Shown here: positions 15,898 through 23,739 of the stretch, one piece after another
How positions within the stretch are numbered: position 1 is the stretch's first letter
Layout of the letters: every line of letters starts with the position of its first letter
DNA from: Corynebacterium crudilactis
Lineage (GTDB): Bacteria > Actinomycetota > Actinomycetes > Mycobacteriales > Mycobacteriaceae
Direction of reading: 5' to 3'
DNA length: 64,000 nucleotides
Assembly: GCF_001643015.1 (NCBI RefSeq)
Contig: NZ_CP015623.1
Span: 1 to 64,000, forward strand
The notes under the pieces: model-generated
The model's input: only the letters and a program-made list of their open reading frames with translations
Databases searched by the model: none
Told to the model about the DNA's origin: nothing
Translations under genes and position numbers: made by a program

Positions 15898-16593
15898 ATG
15901 GATTTCACATCCCTACAGTTTTGCGCATTCGACCTGGAAACCACCGGCATCAACGTCAACGAAGACCGCATTGTCACCGCCAACATCACACACATCGACC
16001 CCATCACCGGCCACGTAGACAGCACAAATTGGCTCGCCAACCCCGGCATCGACATCTCACCGCAAGCCACCGAAGTTCACGGCATCAGCAACGAACACGC
16101 CAGACAACATGGACGCCCCCACGACGATGTTGTTCAAGAAGTAGCCACCAACCTCACCACCGCATGGAATGATGGGAAAGCCATCATCGTGTACAACGCG
16201 CCCTTCGACCTGTCCATGATGACAGCCCTCACGCAACAACAGTTTCAAGTCGGTGGCCTTGTTATCGACCCTCTTACACTGGATCGTGCGCTCAGTTTTC
16301 GTCGTGGTTCCCGCAAACTCGTTGACGTTGCCAAACACTATGAACTGCCGGTGGATGAAGGAAACGCCCACGCAGCGGACTACGACGCGCTCCTTGCAGC
16401 ACGAATCGCTTGGCGCGTTCTACGCCGCTTCAAAAGGCAACTCCCCTCCACAATCGAGGATCTTATGCTTTACCAAAGCAACGCCTACCGGCGTCAACAC
16501 GAAAGCCTGAAAAAGTATATGGAAAGCAAGGGGACACAAATCTCCGGCGACGCTGGCTGGCCAGTACAGCATTCAGTAACCACAGGTAACTAG
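15898..16593 (+). CDS. DEDDh 3'-5' exonuclease (DnaQ / Pol III epsilon-like)
   Basis: 231 residues. ExoI motif FDLETTG (about 11-17), ExoII NAPFDLSMM (near 100-108) and ExoIII-epsilon AHAADYDALLAAR (near 160-172) supply D, E, D, H and D. It should remove nucleotides from 3' ends, either as proofreading subunit or in repair. AAAAGGA sits 7 nt before the ATG at 15898. Together with the plasmid DnaN and SSB it suggests that the element adapts the host replication fork. Confidence 0.9.
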   Translation: MDFTSLQFCAFDLETTGINVNEDRIVTANITHIDPITGHVDSTNWLANPGIDISPQATEVHGISNEHARQHGRPHDDVVQEVATNLTTAWNDGKAIIVYNAPFDLSMMTALTQQQFQVGGLVIDPLTLDRALSFRRGSRKLVDVAKHYELPVDEGNAHAADYDALLAARIAWRVLRRFKRQLPSTIEDLMLYQSNAYRRQHESLKKYMESKGTQISGDAGWPVQHSVTTGN

Positions 16594-16695
16594 TACATTT
16601 TCTTCCCCCACCATGAAAATGGGGTGTTAAACGCCAATCGTTGTTTTACGGTCGGCGTCTTTCCCTTCCCTGCCACAATCCAGCACAACGGACAG

Positions 16696-16784
16696 TAAAA
16701 ATCCCCACGTGTGTGGGGAAGATCCACTTTTCATAGCGCGGCGAACCCGGTCTAGCTAAAAATCCCCACGTGTGTGGGGAAGAT
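16696..16784 (-). CRISPR. type I-E-like mini CRISPR array: two repeats, one spacer
   Basis: Two identical 28-bp units at 16696-16723 and 16757-16784, each with the palindromic core TCCCCACGTGTGTGGGGA, separated by a unique 33-bp spacer (16724-16756). The 61-bp period and the CCCC...GGGG stem are those of type I-E arrays (28-29 bp repeat, 32-33 bp spacer). By comparison with the E. coli repeat (TTCCCC...GGGGAT) it reads leftward. No cas gene is in the window, so any use must rely on host Cas proteins. A two-repeat array can arise by chance only with difficulty because both copies are exact. Confidence 0.75.
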
Positions 16785-16792
16785 ACTTCTTT

Positions 16793-16822
16793 ACCTGCAC
16801 AAACAGATAGTTGTGTGCAGGT
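16793..16822 (+). terminator. hairpin with T-run next to the CRISPR array
   Basis: ACCTGCACA / TGTGCAGGT stem followed by TTTTGTT on the + strand. It would stop rightward transcription before the ArsR-like gene. The rest of 16594-16896 outside this and the array shows no gene. Confidence 0.55.
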
Positions 16823-16896
16823 TTTTGTTCACTTTTCAGCTACCAAAGAGCAGTAATGGGAATCAGCATACACATGGGGTTTTGCTGTCTTTAACC

Positions 16897-17214
16897 CTAT
16901 TCGACATCTGTTGGGGGTGCTTCCTTAATGTAGGTGAGGAAGTCTACTACGGGGGTGTCTTTCAGGCTGTACAGCATTTGTTTACCCCACCTTTTCCCCT
17001 CCACAACACCTTTTCCCGCCAAGTACACAAGCGCCCTTGATGCGTGGTTGACGCTCATTTCGGCCTGTTTTGCAAGGCAGGTGACAGGCGTTGGTGTGGG
17101 AGTGGAGTGTAGTACGAGGAGGATGCGTAGGCGTTTAGCGTTTGACAGTGTTCTGCAGTGGTCGGCCCAGGTGGTGATGGTTTCTTCGGGGAGTGAAGGT
17201 GTGGTGTGCATGGT
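16897..17214 (-). CDS. ArsR-family winged-helix regulator
   Basis: 105 residues. The winged-helix region is clear: TLSNAKRLRILLVL, then recognition helix CLAKQAEMSVNHASRALVYL and wing GKGVVEGKRWGKQMLYSL. No metal-binding Cys pair of the classic ArsR/SmtB type is seen, so the signal is unknown. AAGGA lies 6 nt before the ATG at 17214; an upstream in-frame ATG at 17247 would add 11 residues but has a poor ribosome site. Target unknown; the adjacent CRISPR mini-array or its own promoter are candidates. Confidence 0.8.
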   Translation of the reverse strand, partial: TMHTTPSLPEETITTWADHCRTLSNAKRLRILLVLHSTPTPTPVTCLAKQAEMSVNHASRALVYLAGKGVVEGKRWGKQMLYSLKDTPVVDFLTYIKEAPPTDVE

Positions 17215-17316
17215 TGTCCTTGGTGGTTCAGGGAAGTTGGTGTCCATAACACTAGGAATCGGGTTGTGGAGTGTGCCCGAGCCTTTTCATCTGTGGGCCT
17301 TGCACGTGCGGTTTTG

Positions 17317-18003
17317 TTAGTAGCCTACGTGCTTTCGGAATTTCCTTATCCATGCGGCACTTCGGTCGGCTGCTTCTGCAACGTCGTTGACTGATGCTCC
17401 CTCCCCGAGGGCTTTGACAATGAGGTTGTCTCGTTGTTGGAGGAGGTTGTCGAGTTGGGTTTGTGTTTGTTCGAGTTGGTGGGCGGTTTTTTCGAGTTGG
17501 TGGATGGCGTCTTTTCCGAGGGTTCCGTCTTTTTGGGCGGTGGTGATGGTGGTGGTGAGGTAGGTGATGTCGTTGTCACTGAGTGCGTTGCGGTTGATGG
17601 TTCGGTTATCGGTTTCTTCTAGGCCGGCTAGGTAGTTTTCGGCGGCGGTGAGGGTGAAGGTGGGGTTGAGTCGGAGTTTTCCTGCGATGAATGTGGCGAT
17701 GGTGTGGAGGTCGGTGGAGTTTGGTTGTTCAGTGATGGTGATGTGGTTGGGGTGGATGTCCCAAAGGTCGGAGGCGCATTCTTTGAGTGAGCCTGGGGTG
17801 AGTTCGATGGGCGTGCGGGGTTCTTCGTCGTCTTCGTAGTCGTTTTCGTCTAGTTCCCAGACTGTCCAGATTCCGAGTTCTTGGTTTGTTTTTCCGGCTT
17901 GTTCGAGGAGGTGGGTTTGGATGTCTTTGAGGGTGCCGGTGATGGGTTCGGATCGTCCGTGGGGATCGTATTTTTGGTTTGCGGACAGTGTGTAGATGGT
18001 CAT
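17317..18003 (-). CDS. unknown protein with coiled coil and C-terminal helix-turn-helix
   Basis: 228 residues. The first 80 are acidic and mixed; about 160-200 is a strong coiled coil (HQLEKTAHQLEQTQTQLDNL); the last 35 read like a helix-turn-helix (ALGEGASVNDVAEAADRSAA then WIRKFRKH). It may be a small DNA-binding regulator or nucleoid factor. AGGAAAACCAC precedes the ATG at 18003. It is divergent from ssb. Confidence 0.65.
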   Translation of the reverse strand: MTIYTLSANQKYDPHGRSEPITGTLKDIQTHLLEQAGKTNQELGIWTVWELDENDYEDDEEPRTPIELTPGSLKECASDLWDIHPNHITITEQPNSTDLHTIATFIAGKLRLNPTFTLTAAENYLAGLEETDNRTINRNALSDNDITYLTTTITTAQKDGTLGKDAIHQLEKTAHQLEQTQTQLDNLLQQRDNLIVKALGEGASVNDVAEAADRSAAWIRKFRKHVGY

Positions 18004-18148
18004 GTGGTTTTCCTTGTGTGGTGGGTGTGTTAGGTTTCTTTCCCCAAACGTTATGCGACTACAGTTTTGTTCGCAACCATAAGCGCAGTGAACAACACCA
18101 CCCAAAAAGTGGGGGCTTCAACCAGCCAAAAACACCCCACAACCACTC

Positions 18149-18179
18149 CGGGCACCCACAAACACCCAACCCGTACCGT
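18149..18179 (+). promoter_or_regulatory. plasmid-type promoter of ssb
   Basis: CGGGCA (18149-18154), spacer ending ACAAACACCC, 6 nt, TACCGT (18174-18179). Start codon 45 bp downstream. Confidence 0.6.
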
Positions 18180-18223
18180 TAAACACACACAACAACCCAC
18201 CACCCAACCAAGGAGAAAACACC

Positions 18224-18901
18224 ATGGCCATCGGAGATACCAACATCACCGTCGTCGGCAACATCGTTGCTGACCCCGAGCTACGCTTCACCCCATCAGG
18301 AGCAGCCGTCGCCAACTTCCGCATCGCATCAACCCCACGCTCATTCAACCGCCAAACCAACCAGTGGGAGGACGGCGAAGCACTCTTCCTCACCGTCAAC
18401 GTCTGGCGACAGGCTGCAGAAAACGTCGCAGAATCCTTGTCAAAAGGTATGCGCGTCATCGTCACCGGTCGCCTCAAGCAGCGCTCCTACGAAACCCGTG
18501 AGGGTGATAAGCGCAGTGTCTTCGAGGTTGAGGCAGATGAAGTTGGCCCGTCCCTCACTTTCGCTAAAGCAGATGTGCAACGCACCCCACGTGGCGGAAA
18601 CGGCGGGGGCAACTTCGGAGGAAACCAGAACCAGAACCAGAATCAGGGCGGTTTTGGCGGCAATAACGCTGACCAAAATCAGAATCAGGGTGGAAACTTC
18701 GGAGGAAACCAAGGAGGATTCAGCGGAAACCCACAACAAAACACCGGCCAAAACACTGATCAAAACACTGATCAAAACACTGGCCAAAACAGCTTCGGAG
18801 GACACCCAGCCCAGCAAGCCCCAGAAAACGACCCCTGGAACTCAGCCCCACCGGCAGGAAGCGGAGGATTCGGCGGAGCAGACGACGAACCACCTTTCTA
18901 A
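18224..18901 (+). CDS. ssb: single-stranded DNA-binding protein
   Basis: 225 residues. The N-terminal OB-fold (about 1-115) carries the SSB signature ([20 protein letters not shown], then [21 protein letters not shown]). A Gly/Asn/Gln-rich linker follows and the protein ends ADDEPPF, the acidic tail that binds repair proteins. It should coat ssDNA as a tetramer during replication, repair and transfer. AAGGAGAAAA precedes the ATG. The linker gene segment contains tandem 12-bp repeats (18737-18785). Confidence 0.96.
   Translation: MAIGDTNITVVGNIVADPELRFTPSGAAVANFRIASTPRSFNRQTNQWEDGEALFLTVNVWRQAAENVAESLSKGMRVIVTGRLKQRSYETREGDKRSVFEVEADEVGPSLTFAKADVQRTPRGGNGGGNFGGNQNQNQNQGGFGGNNADQNQNQGGNFGGNQGGFSGNPQQNTGQNTDQNTDQNTGQNSFGGHPAQQAPENDPWNSAPPAGSGGFGGADDEPPF
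18737..18785 (+). repeat. four 12-bp tandem repeats in the ssb linker
   Basis: Variants of CAAAACACTGAT (CAAAACACCGGC, CAAAACACTGAT twice, CAAAACACTGGC) encode Q-N-T-D/G units. Shorter AACCAG/AATCAG repeats lie just upstream. Copy number is likely to vary between strains without harming function. Confidence 0.8.
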
Positions 18902-18910
18902 AATCCAATA

Positions 18911-18946
18911 AAACCCACCCCACCACATTGGTGGGGTTTCTTTTTT
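18911..18946 (+). terminator. intrinsic terminator of ssb
   Basis: CCCCACCA / TGGTGGGG stem with a 3-nt loop, followed by TTTCTTTTTT. Confidence 0.8.
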
Positions 18947-18987
18947 CCGTACCCACCTGTACCCCTCACACTCTATTCGCCCAGTTC

Positions 18988-19009
18988 GTGGACACCCACC
19001 CCGTAGTCT
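18988..19009 (+). promoter_or_regulatory. plasmid-type promoter of the FtsK-like gene
   Basis: GTGGACACCC (18988-18997), 6 nt, TAGTCT (19004-19009); start codon 34 bp downstream. Confidence 0.6.
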
Positions 19010-19043
19010 GATCCCGCCAAGCATAGAAAAGGATGTGATCACC

Positions 19044-21572
19044 ATGGCCACCAAAACTCGGCGTAAAAACCCAAACAGTATGTCGAGCCAACTGGCGGAC
19101 AGTGCTAAAAAACGCTCCGGCCAGCTATTCCTCGATTGGGCGACCCTGACATGGAATAAAGACACCACCAAAATAGGACCACTCCCCATCATCGCCTACA
19201 ACTGGGCGCTTCTCGTGATTTTCCCCGCGCTCGGGTACTTTCTCCCCACCCACAGACTCGCTGTAGCCACGGCTTGCGCCCTGTGGATTCTCACCACCAT
19301 TGGGCGCGCAGCTGCAGTACAACCGGCACGTCGGAAAACGCTTCTCAGAATCTATGAGCAAAACCAACGGTCTGCAGCGCTCCCACGAATCACCCCAACC
19401 AACGGTCTTAGCCCCAAAAAGCAGATTCAGGTACGCCGGTGGGGAAAGAAAAGCCAGCCCACCGACCTCACCCTCAAAATCGGGGATTGCCCTGCAGCGT
19501 CCAGCATGTACGCACGCACACAGGTCGAAAAAGCGCTGATCAGCTCCCTTGATGCTCCACCACAAGGCCAAACGTGGCTGATTACATGGCCTTCCCCCAC
19601 GGTGGTGCGCTGCCACACCGTTGATGAACACGGTGAGGAAGCCAGCCGCCAAAAATTCACCCGCAAAGTCCATGGCAGAACAGCCCAAGTTTTTAAAATC
19701 AACATGCGTGATTCTGCGGACTACGCCTACGCCTGTTCCGACTGGTTTAGTACAGAATCCAAAACAGGTGAAATGGTGCAAACCCCCAAGAAAATCATCC
19801 TCACCCTTGGTTCCTTCAACTACGCGGACATGTTTGCGCGGAAAATGGTGGAACGCGGACTAGACGACCTTCTCAAAGTCCCTGGTTCCTGGATCTATTC
19901 TTGGGGTGAAGGCGACCTCGAAATGACGCAGGTTGAGCGTAAATCTGTGGAGGCACGACGCAAAAACACCACCCGCAAAATCAACGACGACATCGGTGGC
20001 CTTGTTCAGGGCCGGGGTGATATGCCGATTGTGGACGTGAAAAAGTGGTCTGATTTTGAGGATCACTCCGACTACCCCGAAGAAATCATCATTAATTTTG
20101 GGACGCGCAACCTGTCTGAGCGTCGTTTGCGTGACAACATGGAGAACAGCTTGGACACCTCCATGGAGGCGATGTATCAAGGTTCAACGTGGCTTTATGA
20201 CTGGATTCCTTCTGGTGCTTCCACGGTGCTTCATGCGAAAGCTGTGGCCAAAGATTCCCTCCAATCCTCACGAAAATATGCCACAAAACGTCTCCGCAAC
20301 GTGGTGGAAGCGAAATTTGGATCCTCCCGAAACTTCGTGGATTGCGACATTGTGGAGTGGCAGGAGGAACTTGCCAAAACTGGGGAGTCCCTACCGAAGG
20401 AAGCTACCGTCAATTTTGGTGATGTCGATGTCACCAAGCAGGAAACCCAGGACTCGTTCGAAATGCACTGGGACAGTCTGACCACTGCTTGCGACTGGCA
20501 TTATCGGTGGAATCCTGCAGAAGGTTTTGTCACGATGACCGCTGTTCCCCCACTGCCTCCGTATGCGTTTTTCCCCAAGCCTGGCACCCCAGAATTCGAC
20601 AAGTGGAATGCGGATGCACGCGACGGCAAGATCAATTTTGGTCTCCGAAAAGGTGGCGGACACCTGATCTGGGATTTCAACAAGACCCCACATGGTCTTA
20701 TCGGTGGAAAAACCGGTATGGGCAAGTCGGTGTCCCTCAACATCATTGCATTCGCAGCGATGTACAACCCTGACCTGCTTGAACTTGTTGTCTGCGACCC
20801 GAAGAGGACTGACTTCACGTGGACACCAGAATTCCCTAACGTCATTAAATTTGCTGCCCTCGATCCTGAAATCGTTGCAGCTGTCGCCATGGCCAAAAAC
20901 GAGATGGAACGCCGACAGTCGCTGCTTGCCAGGGTGGGTGTCCGCAACATTGGGGAACTTCGCCGCAAACTTGCCGAAAACCCAGAACTTGTGGCTGAAT
21001 TCGGTGCACCACCTAGGCGTCTAGTCCTGTTTTTTGACGAGCTGGCAGACTTCCTTGCCAAAGGTGCTGACAAAGACAATGAGGAACTAAAAGACGAGGC
21101 ACGCTCCGATCTTGAAAAGATTGCGCGTCTTGGTCGTGCCATGGAGGTCAACATTGTGGCTGCAGCACAGAAACCTGATTCGAAGATTGTGTCCACACAG
21201 CTTCGCTCCCAGCTTGGTTTCCGCCTTGCTGTTGGCCCCACAGACCGGCATGAGTCAGAAATGATCCTCAACTCCGATCATGGCACCCGCCATCCTGCAT
21301 CTGGTGTGCCAAAGGGACGTGCTTGGGGTTATGACCCTCTCGGTGGATACCAGCTCTGCCAGGTGTTTTTCCTTGCCGATAACTCTGGCCATCTGGATTG
21401 GAAGCCAGACGAATACATGCTTGGTTTCAAAGATATGGTGCGTGATCGTCTCAAGCACTTAGGTTATGCCTCCCACACGATTACCAATAGTGATGGTGGC
21501 AGTGAAGGTCGTTGGGCAAAAGTTGAGGGTGTTGGTGTTGATCCCAACGCCCCCACCATCGCTATGACCTAA
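19044..21572 (+). CDS. FtsK/SpoIIIE-type DNA translocase
   Basis: 842 residues. Two membrane helices (about 50-66 and 71-91) anchor the protein; a long middle region contains several repeated beta-alpha units; the motor domain carries Walker A GGKTGMGKS (about 554-562), Walker B LVLFFDELADF (about 660-668), and later AAAQKPDSKI and QLRSQLGFRLAVG. There is no recognisable gamma (KOPS-reading) domain. Family members pump double-stranded DNA; in actinobacterial plasmids such proteins (TraB class) move plasmids between cells. It could read the polar GGACAGT motif described in the findings. AAAAGGA supports the ATG at 19044 rather than the GTG at 19035. Confidence 0.88.
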   Translation: MATKTRRKNPNSMSSQLADSAKKRSGQLFLDWATLTWNKDTTKIGPLPIIAYNWALLVIFPALGYFLPTHRLAVATACALWILTTIGRAAAVQPARRKTLLRIYEQNQRSAALPRITPTNGLSPKKQIQVRRWGKKSQPTDLTLKIGDCPAASSMYARTQVEKALISSLDAPPQGQTWLITWPSPTVVRCHTVDEHGEEASRQKFTRKVHGRTAQVFKINMRDSADYAYACSDWFSTESKTGEMVQTPKKIILTLGSFNYADMFARKMVERGLDDLLKVPGSWIYSWGEGDLEMTQVERKSVEARRKNTTRKINDDIGGLVQGRGDMPIVDVKKWSDFEDHSDYPEEIIINFGTRNLSERRLRDNMENSLDTSMEAMYQGSTWLYDWIPSGASTVLHAKAVAKDSLQSSRKYATKRLRNVVEAKFGSSRNFVDCDIVEWQEELAKTGESLPKEATVNFGDVDVTKQETQDSFEMHWDSLTTACDWHYRWNPAEGFVTMTAVPPLPPYAFFPKPGTPEFDKWNADARDGKINFGLRKGGGHLIWDFNKTPHGLIGGKTGMGKSVSLNIIAFAAMYNPDLLELVVCDPKRTDFTWTPEFPNVIKFAALDPEIVAAVAMAKNEMERRQSLLARVGVRNIGELRRKLAENPELVAEFGAPPRRLVLFFDELADFLAKGADKDNEELKDEARSDLEKIARLGRAMEVNIVAAAQKPDSKIVSTQLRSQLGFRLAVGPTDRHESEMILNSDHGTRHPASGVPKGRAWGYDPLGGYQLCQVFFLADNSGHLDWKPDEYMLGFKDMVRDRLKHLGYASHTITNSDGGSEGRWAKVEGVGVDPNAPTIAMT

Positions 21573-21699
21573 ACCACCTCTGCTTTTAAGCGGTGTGACC
21601 TCGAACAATACGGTTCGGTGTCGCACCGCTTTACTGTTTTCTACGCACACCATTTCCCGCATAACCCCACCACGGCTGGCCTGTGGTGGCGGACAGTTC

Positions 21700-21721
21700 G
21701 TGAACAGGGGGGTGAGACAAT
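21700..21721 (+). promoter_or_regulatory. plasmid-type promoter of the small membrane peptide pair
   Basis: GTGAACAGGG (21700-21709), 6 nt, GACAAT (21716-21721); preceded by GGACAGTT. The CCC half of the box is GGG here, as in the HerA promoter. Confidence 0.5.
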
Positions 21722-21751
21722 CGAAACCACATAAAGCTGAAAGGTCGTTTC

Positions 21752-21976
21752 ATGAAAATTGTGTCAGGAGCTGTCACCGCACTCCTCTTCATCGGTGTTG
21801 TTATCGGTGTTTGGCGATGGTTGGGCGATGACCAACCCTTGTTGTCCCCCGAGTGGTTTGAATCATCCACACAAAAATTTGAGGATCTAGGTGAGGTGGG
21901 TAACCAGCTCGTTGAGAAACTTCCCGACCCGGAAAGTGTCTCACCATCACTTCCAGAGTTGGGGGATGACCAGTGA
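21752..21976 (+). CDS. small single-span membrane peptide, 74 aa
   Basis: N-terminal hydrophobic helix (SGAVTALLFIGVVIGVWRWL) then an acidic, Pro-rich tail (about 25-74). No cleavage site is obvious, so it is probably anchored. AAAGG precedes the ATG. Its last codons overlap the next gene (GTGA), so the two products are made together. Confidence 0.7.
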   Translation: MKIVSGAVTALLFIGVVIGVWRWLGDDQPLLSPEWFESSTQKFEDLGEVGNQLVEKLPDPESVSPSLPELGDDQ

Positions 21977-22179
21977 GTTTCGGAAAAGTTATTAGCGGAA
22001 TCCTGGTCACCCTTGTCGTTGTCGGTGTCCTCAAAGGTTTAGGCGATGTGGAGTCTTTCACCGGCGACAACATTGGCGACATCCTGCTATCCATCATCAA
22101 TGGCATCTCAGATCTGACCATCAAACTGGTTCCCACCATCATTGATACGGCGAGCAAGCTTCTCGACCAGATCCTGTAA
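21973..22179 (+). CDS. small amphipathic membrane peptide, 68 aa
   Basis: Hydrophobic helix near the N-terminus (VISGILVTLVVVGVLKGL) followed by an amphipathic helix (DILLSIINGISDLTIKLVPT). It lacks a signal peptide. Size and composition recall the tiny channel peptides of corynebacterial outer membranes, but no clear identity is seen. It starts with GTG in a 4-bp overlap with the 74-aa gene. Confidence 0.65.
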   Translation: MSFGKVISGILVTLVVVGVLKGLGDVESFTGDNIGDILLSIINGISDLTIKLVPTIIDTASKLLDQIL

Positions 22180-22201
22180 CCCCACCCTTGTCAGGGTGGG
22201 G
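22180..22201 (+). terminator. hairpin between convergent genes
   Basis: CCCCACCCT / AGGGTGGGG with a 4-nt loop, directly after the 68-aa gene and 6 bp before the end of the convergent gene; no T-run. Confidence 0.5.
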
Positions 22202-22207
22202 AGGATA

Positions 22208-22495
22208 CTAAACCAATTCCCCCACCTCTGCGGTCTTTTCCAGCGTGTAAAACACGTGGGTGGCGCACTCAGTGGGGCAAGGGCACCCGGCTGCAGTAAC
22301 AGCCTCCACAAAAGCATCCCACCCGCTTGTCGCATGGAAGCTTGGGGCTGGCTTGTGACAGTTTTTACACACAAACTCGGTGAGGCTTTCCGCGTTCACG
22401 CTTGCAGCACAGCACCTGGTCAAAGATACAACGCCACAGGACTGAGAGTAAGCAGCGTTAACTCCGCAACGGGTGAGAAGTGAAGCAACAATCAT
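22208..22495 (-). CDS. small Cys-rich protein, 95 aa
   Basis: Nine Cys in 95 residues, including CKNCHKP and CPCPTEC, an arrangement suited to zinc binding. No signal peptide. GGAGG lies 7 nt before the ATG at 22495. No known family. A CGGGCA-type promoter may lie upstream near 22545-22575 but lacks the full box. Confidence 0.6.
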   Translation of the reverse strand: MIVASLLTRCGVNAAYSQSCGVVSLTRCCAASVNAESLTEFVCKNCHKPAPSFHATSGWDAFVEAVTAAGCPCPTECATHVFYTLEKTAEVGELV

Positions 22496-22683
22496 GGGGA
22501 GCCTCCTAAAGGCTTTGTGAGGAGGGTTTGTCCCGTCCTGCAGTGGTTTTAAAGTACTGACCCCACCATGGGCGGTGCCCGATTTTTGGGCTCCCCGCAC
22601 ACTTCCCGTGAACTCATTTTGTGGATTTCATTCCCCCAAACTGCCCACAAGTTTTCCCCTGCAGTCCCCTACTAAGAAAACTT

Positions 22684-22714
22684 CGGGCATTCGTGCACAC
22701 CCCCTCCATAGAGT
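22684..22714 (+). promoter_or_regulatory. plasmid-type promoter of the YdjM-like gene
   Basis: CGGGCA (22684-22689), GTGCACACCC (22693-22702), 6 nt, TAGAGT (22709-22714). Complete example of the class; start codon 36 bp downstream. Confidence 0.65.
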
Positions 22715-22750
22715 TCATTCCAGAAGAAACCCAAAAGGAAGGACTATCCC

Positions 22751-23548
22751 ATGGTTATGGGGCCTACACACGCCATGAGTGGCGCTGCGGTTGGTCTTGC
22801 CGTCGCGCAAGCTCTACCTGCCTCCTGGGGCGGGGTTGCCACCGCTCAGGAAGCTTTTGTTTACGCTGGCATTGCAGCTGGTGCCGCACTACTCCCCGAT
22901 CTTGATTCCCCCCAAGCCACCGTGTCGCGGTCGTTTGGGCCGTTAAGTCTTGGCCTATCCCACGTCACTGAAAACGCTGCACAAGCATTGGTGAACCTCA
23001 CACGCGGGGCGAAAGACGAATACTGCGGAAATGGGCACAGAACCGCCACACACACCATCTGGTTTGGGTTTTTGGCTGGTGCTGCAGCGTCTGCGCTTAT
23101 CGCCGCGTTTGGAAAAAACGCTGCCATCGGGTTGCTGTTCCTGTTCCTGGGTCTGGCGATTCGAGGGCTGGTGCCAAGCTGGTCGAAGAAAAACGATTGG
23201 CTGGTGGTCACGGGTGTTGCTGCAGCTATTTCCGTGGTGGCGTGGACTGTGGTTCCGCATACAGCGTCGGCGTTGGTGATGGGGTCTGCGGTGACTGTGG
23301 GTGTGTTAACCCACCTTGCTGGTGATTTCATCACCAAAAACGGTATTCCAGCGCTCGCACCGTTTGTTCCAGTGTCAGGTCGCCGGTGGTGGGATTTTGG
23401 GTTGCCTGCTCCGCTGCGTATTTCTGCATCAGGGATGGCCGATAAAGTGCTGTTGACGGTGTTCACTGCGCTGGTGGTGCTGCAAGTGTTTTTGGTGGGT
23501 TCCGGTATGTCTGGGGTGGATGCTGGCCACGTGGTGGCTGGGTTGTAG
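22751..23548 (+). CDS. YdjM-family (LexA-regulated) inner-membrane putative metal hydrolase
   Basis: 265 residues. The start (MGPTHAMSGAAVGLA) with its early His, then LLPDLDSP, GHRTATHT and THLAGDFIT, are the conserved His/Asp motifs of the YdjM/YfhO-like membrane-bound metal-dependent hydrolase family (DUF457). About five membrane helices. In E. coli ydjM is part of the SOS response; substrate unknown. AAAAGGAAGG precedes the ATG. A strong terminator follows at 23668-23704. Confidence 0.8.
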   Translation: MVMGPTHAMSGAAVGLAVAQALPASWGGVATAQEAFVYAGIAAGAALLPDLDSPQATVSRSFGPLSLGLSHVTENAAQALVNLTRGAKDEYCGNGHRTATHTIWFGFLAGAAASALIAAFGKNAAIGLLFLFLGLAIRGLVPSWSKKNDWLVVTGVAAAISVVAWTVVPHTASALVMGSAVTVGVLTHLAGDFITKNGIPALAPFVPVSGRRWWDFGLPAPLRISASGMADKVLLTVFTALVVLQVFLVGSGMSGVDAGHVVAGL

Positions 23549-23573
23549 AGCGCTAAAAATGGCCTTGTTTTTG

Positions 23574-23634
23574 TAACAGTGCGTGTAGTAATACCCGCGC
23601 GGTGCGATATTATCACTCACATTGTTACATTTTT
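23574..23634. repeat. distant inverted repeat TGTAACA / TGTTACA
   Basis: TGTAACAGTG and CACATTGTTACA lie about 50 bp apart in the gap between the YdjM-like gene and the next terminator. It could be a looped hairpin or a regulator site. Nothing else is seen in this gap. Confidence 0.3.
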
Positions 23635-23667
23635 GGGTTGAAACCCCAGGTCACATGATCATAGGGA

Positions 23668-23704
23668 AAGCCCCACGCGGATCTGTTCGCGTGGGGCTTT
23701 TTCT
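23668..23704. terminator. intrinsic terminator
   Basis: Perfect 13-bp stem AAAGCCCCACGCG / CGCGTGGGGCTTT with a T-run on the + side; placed to stop both the YdjM-like gene and, from the other side, the gene ending at 23740. Confidence 0.8.
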
Positions 23705-23739
23705 GTGTGCGAAACGTTGGCTCCGCACCCGTGCGGTGG

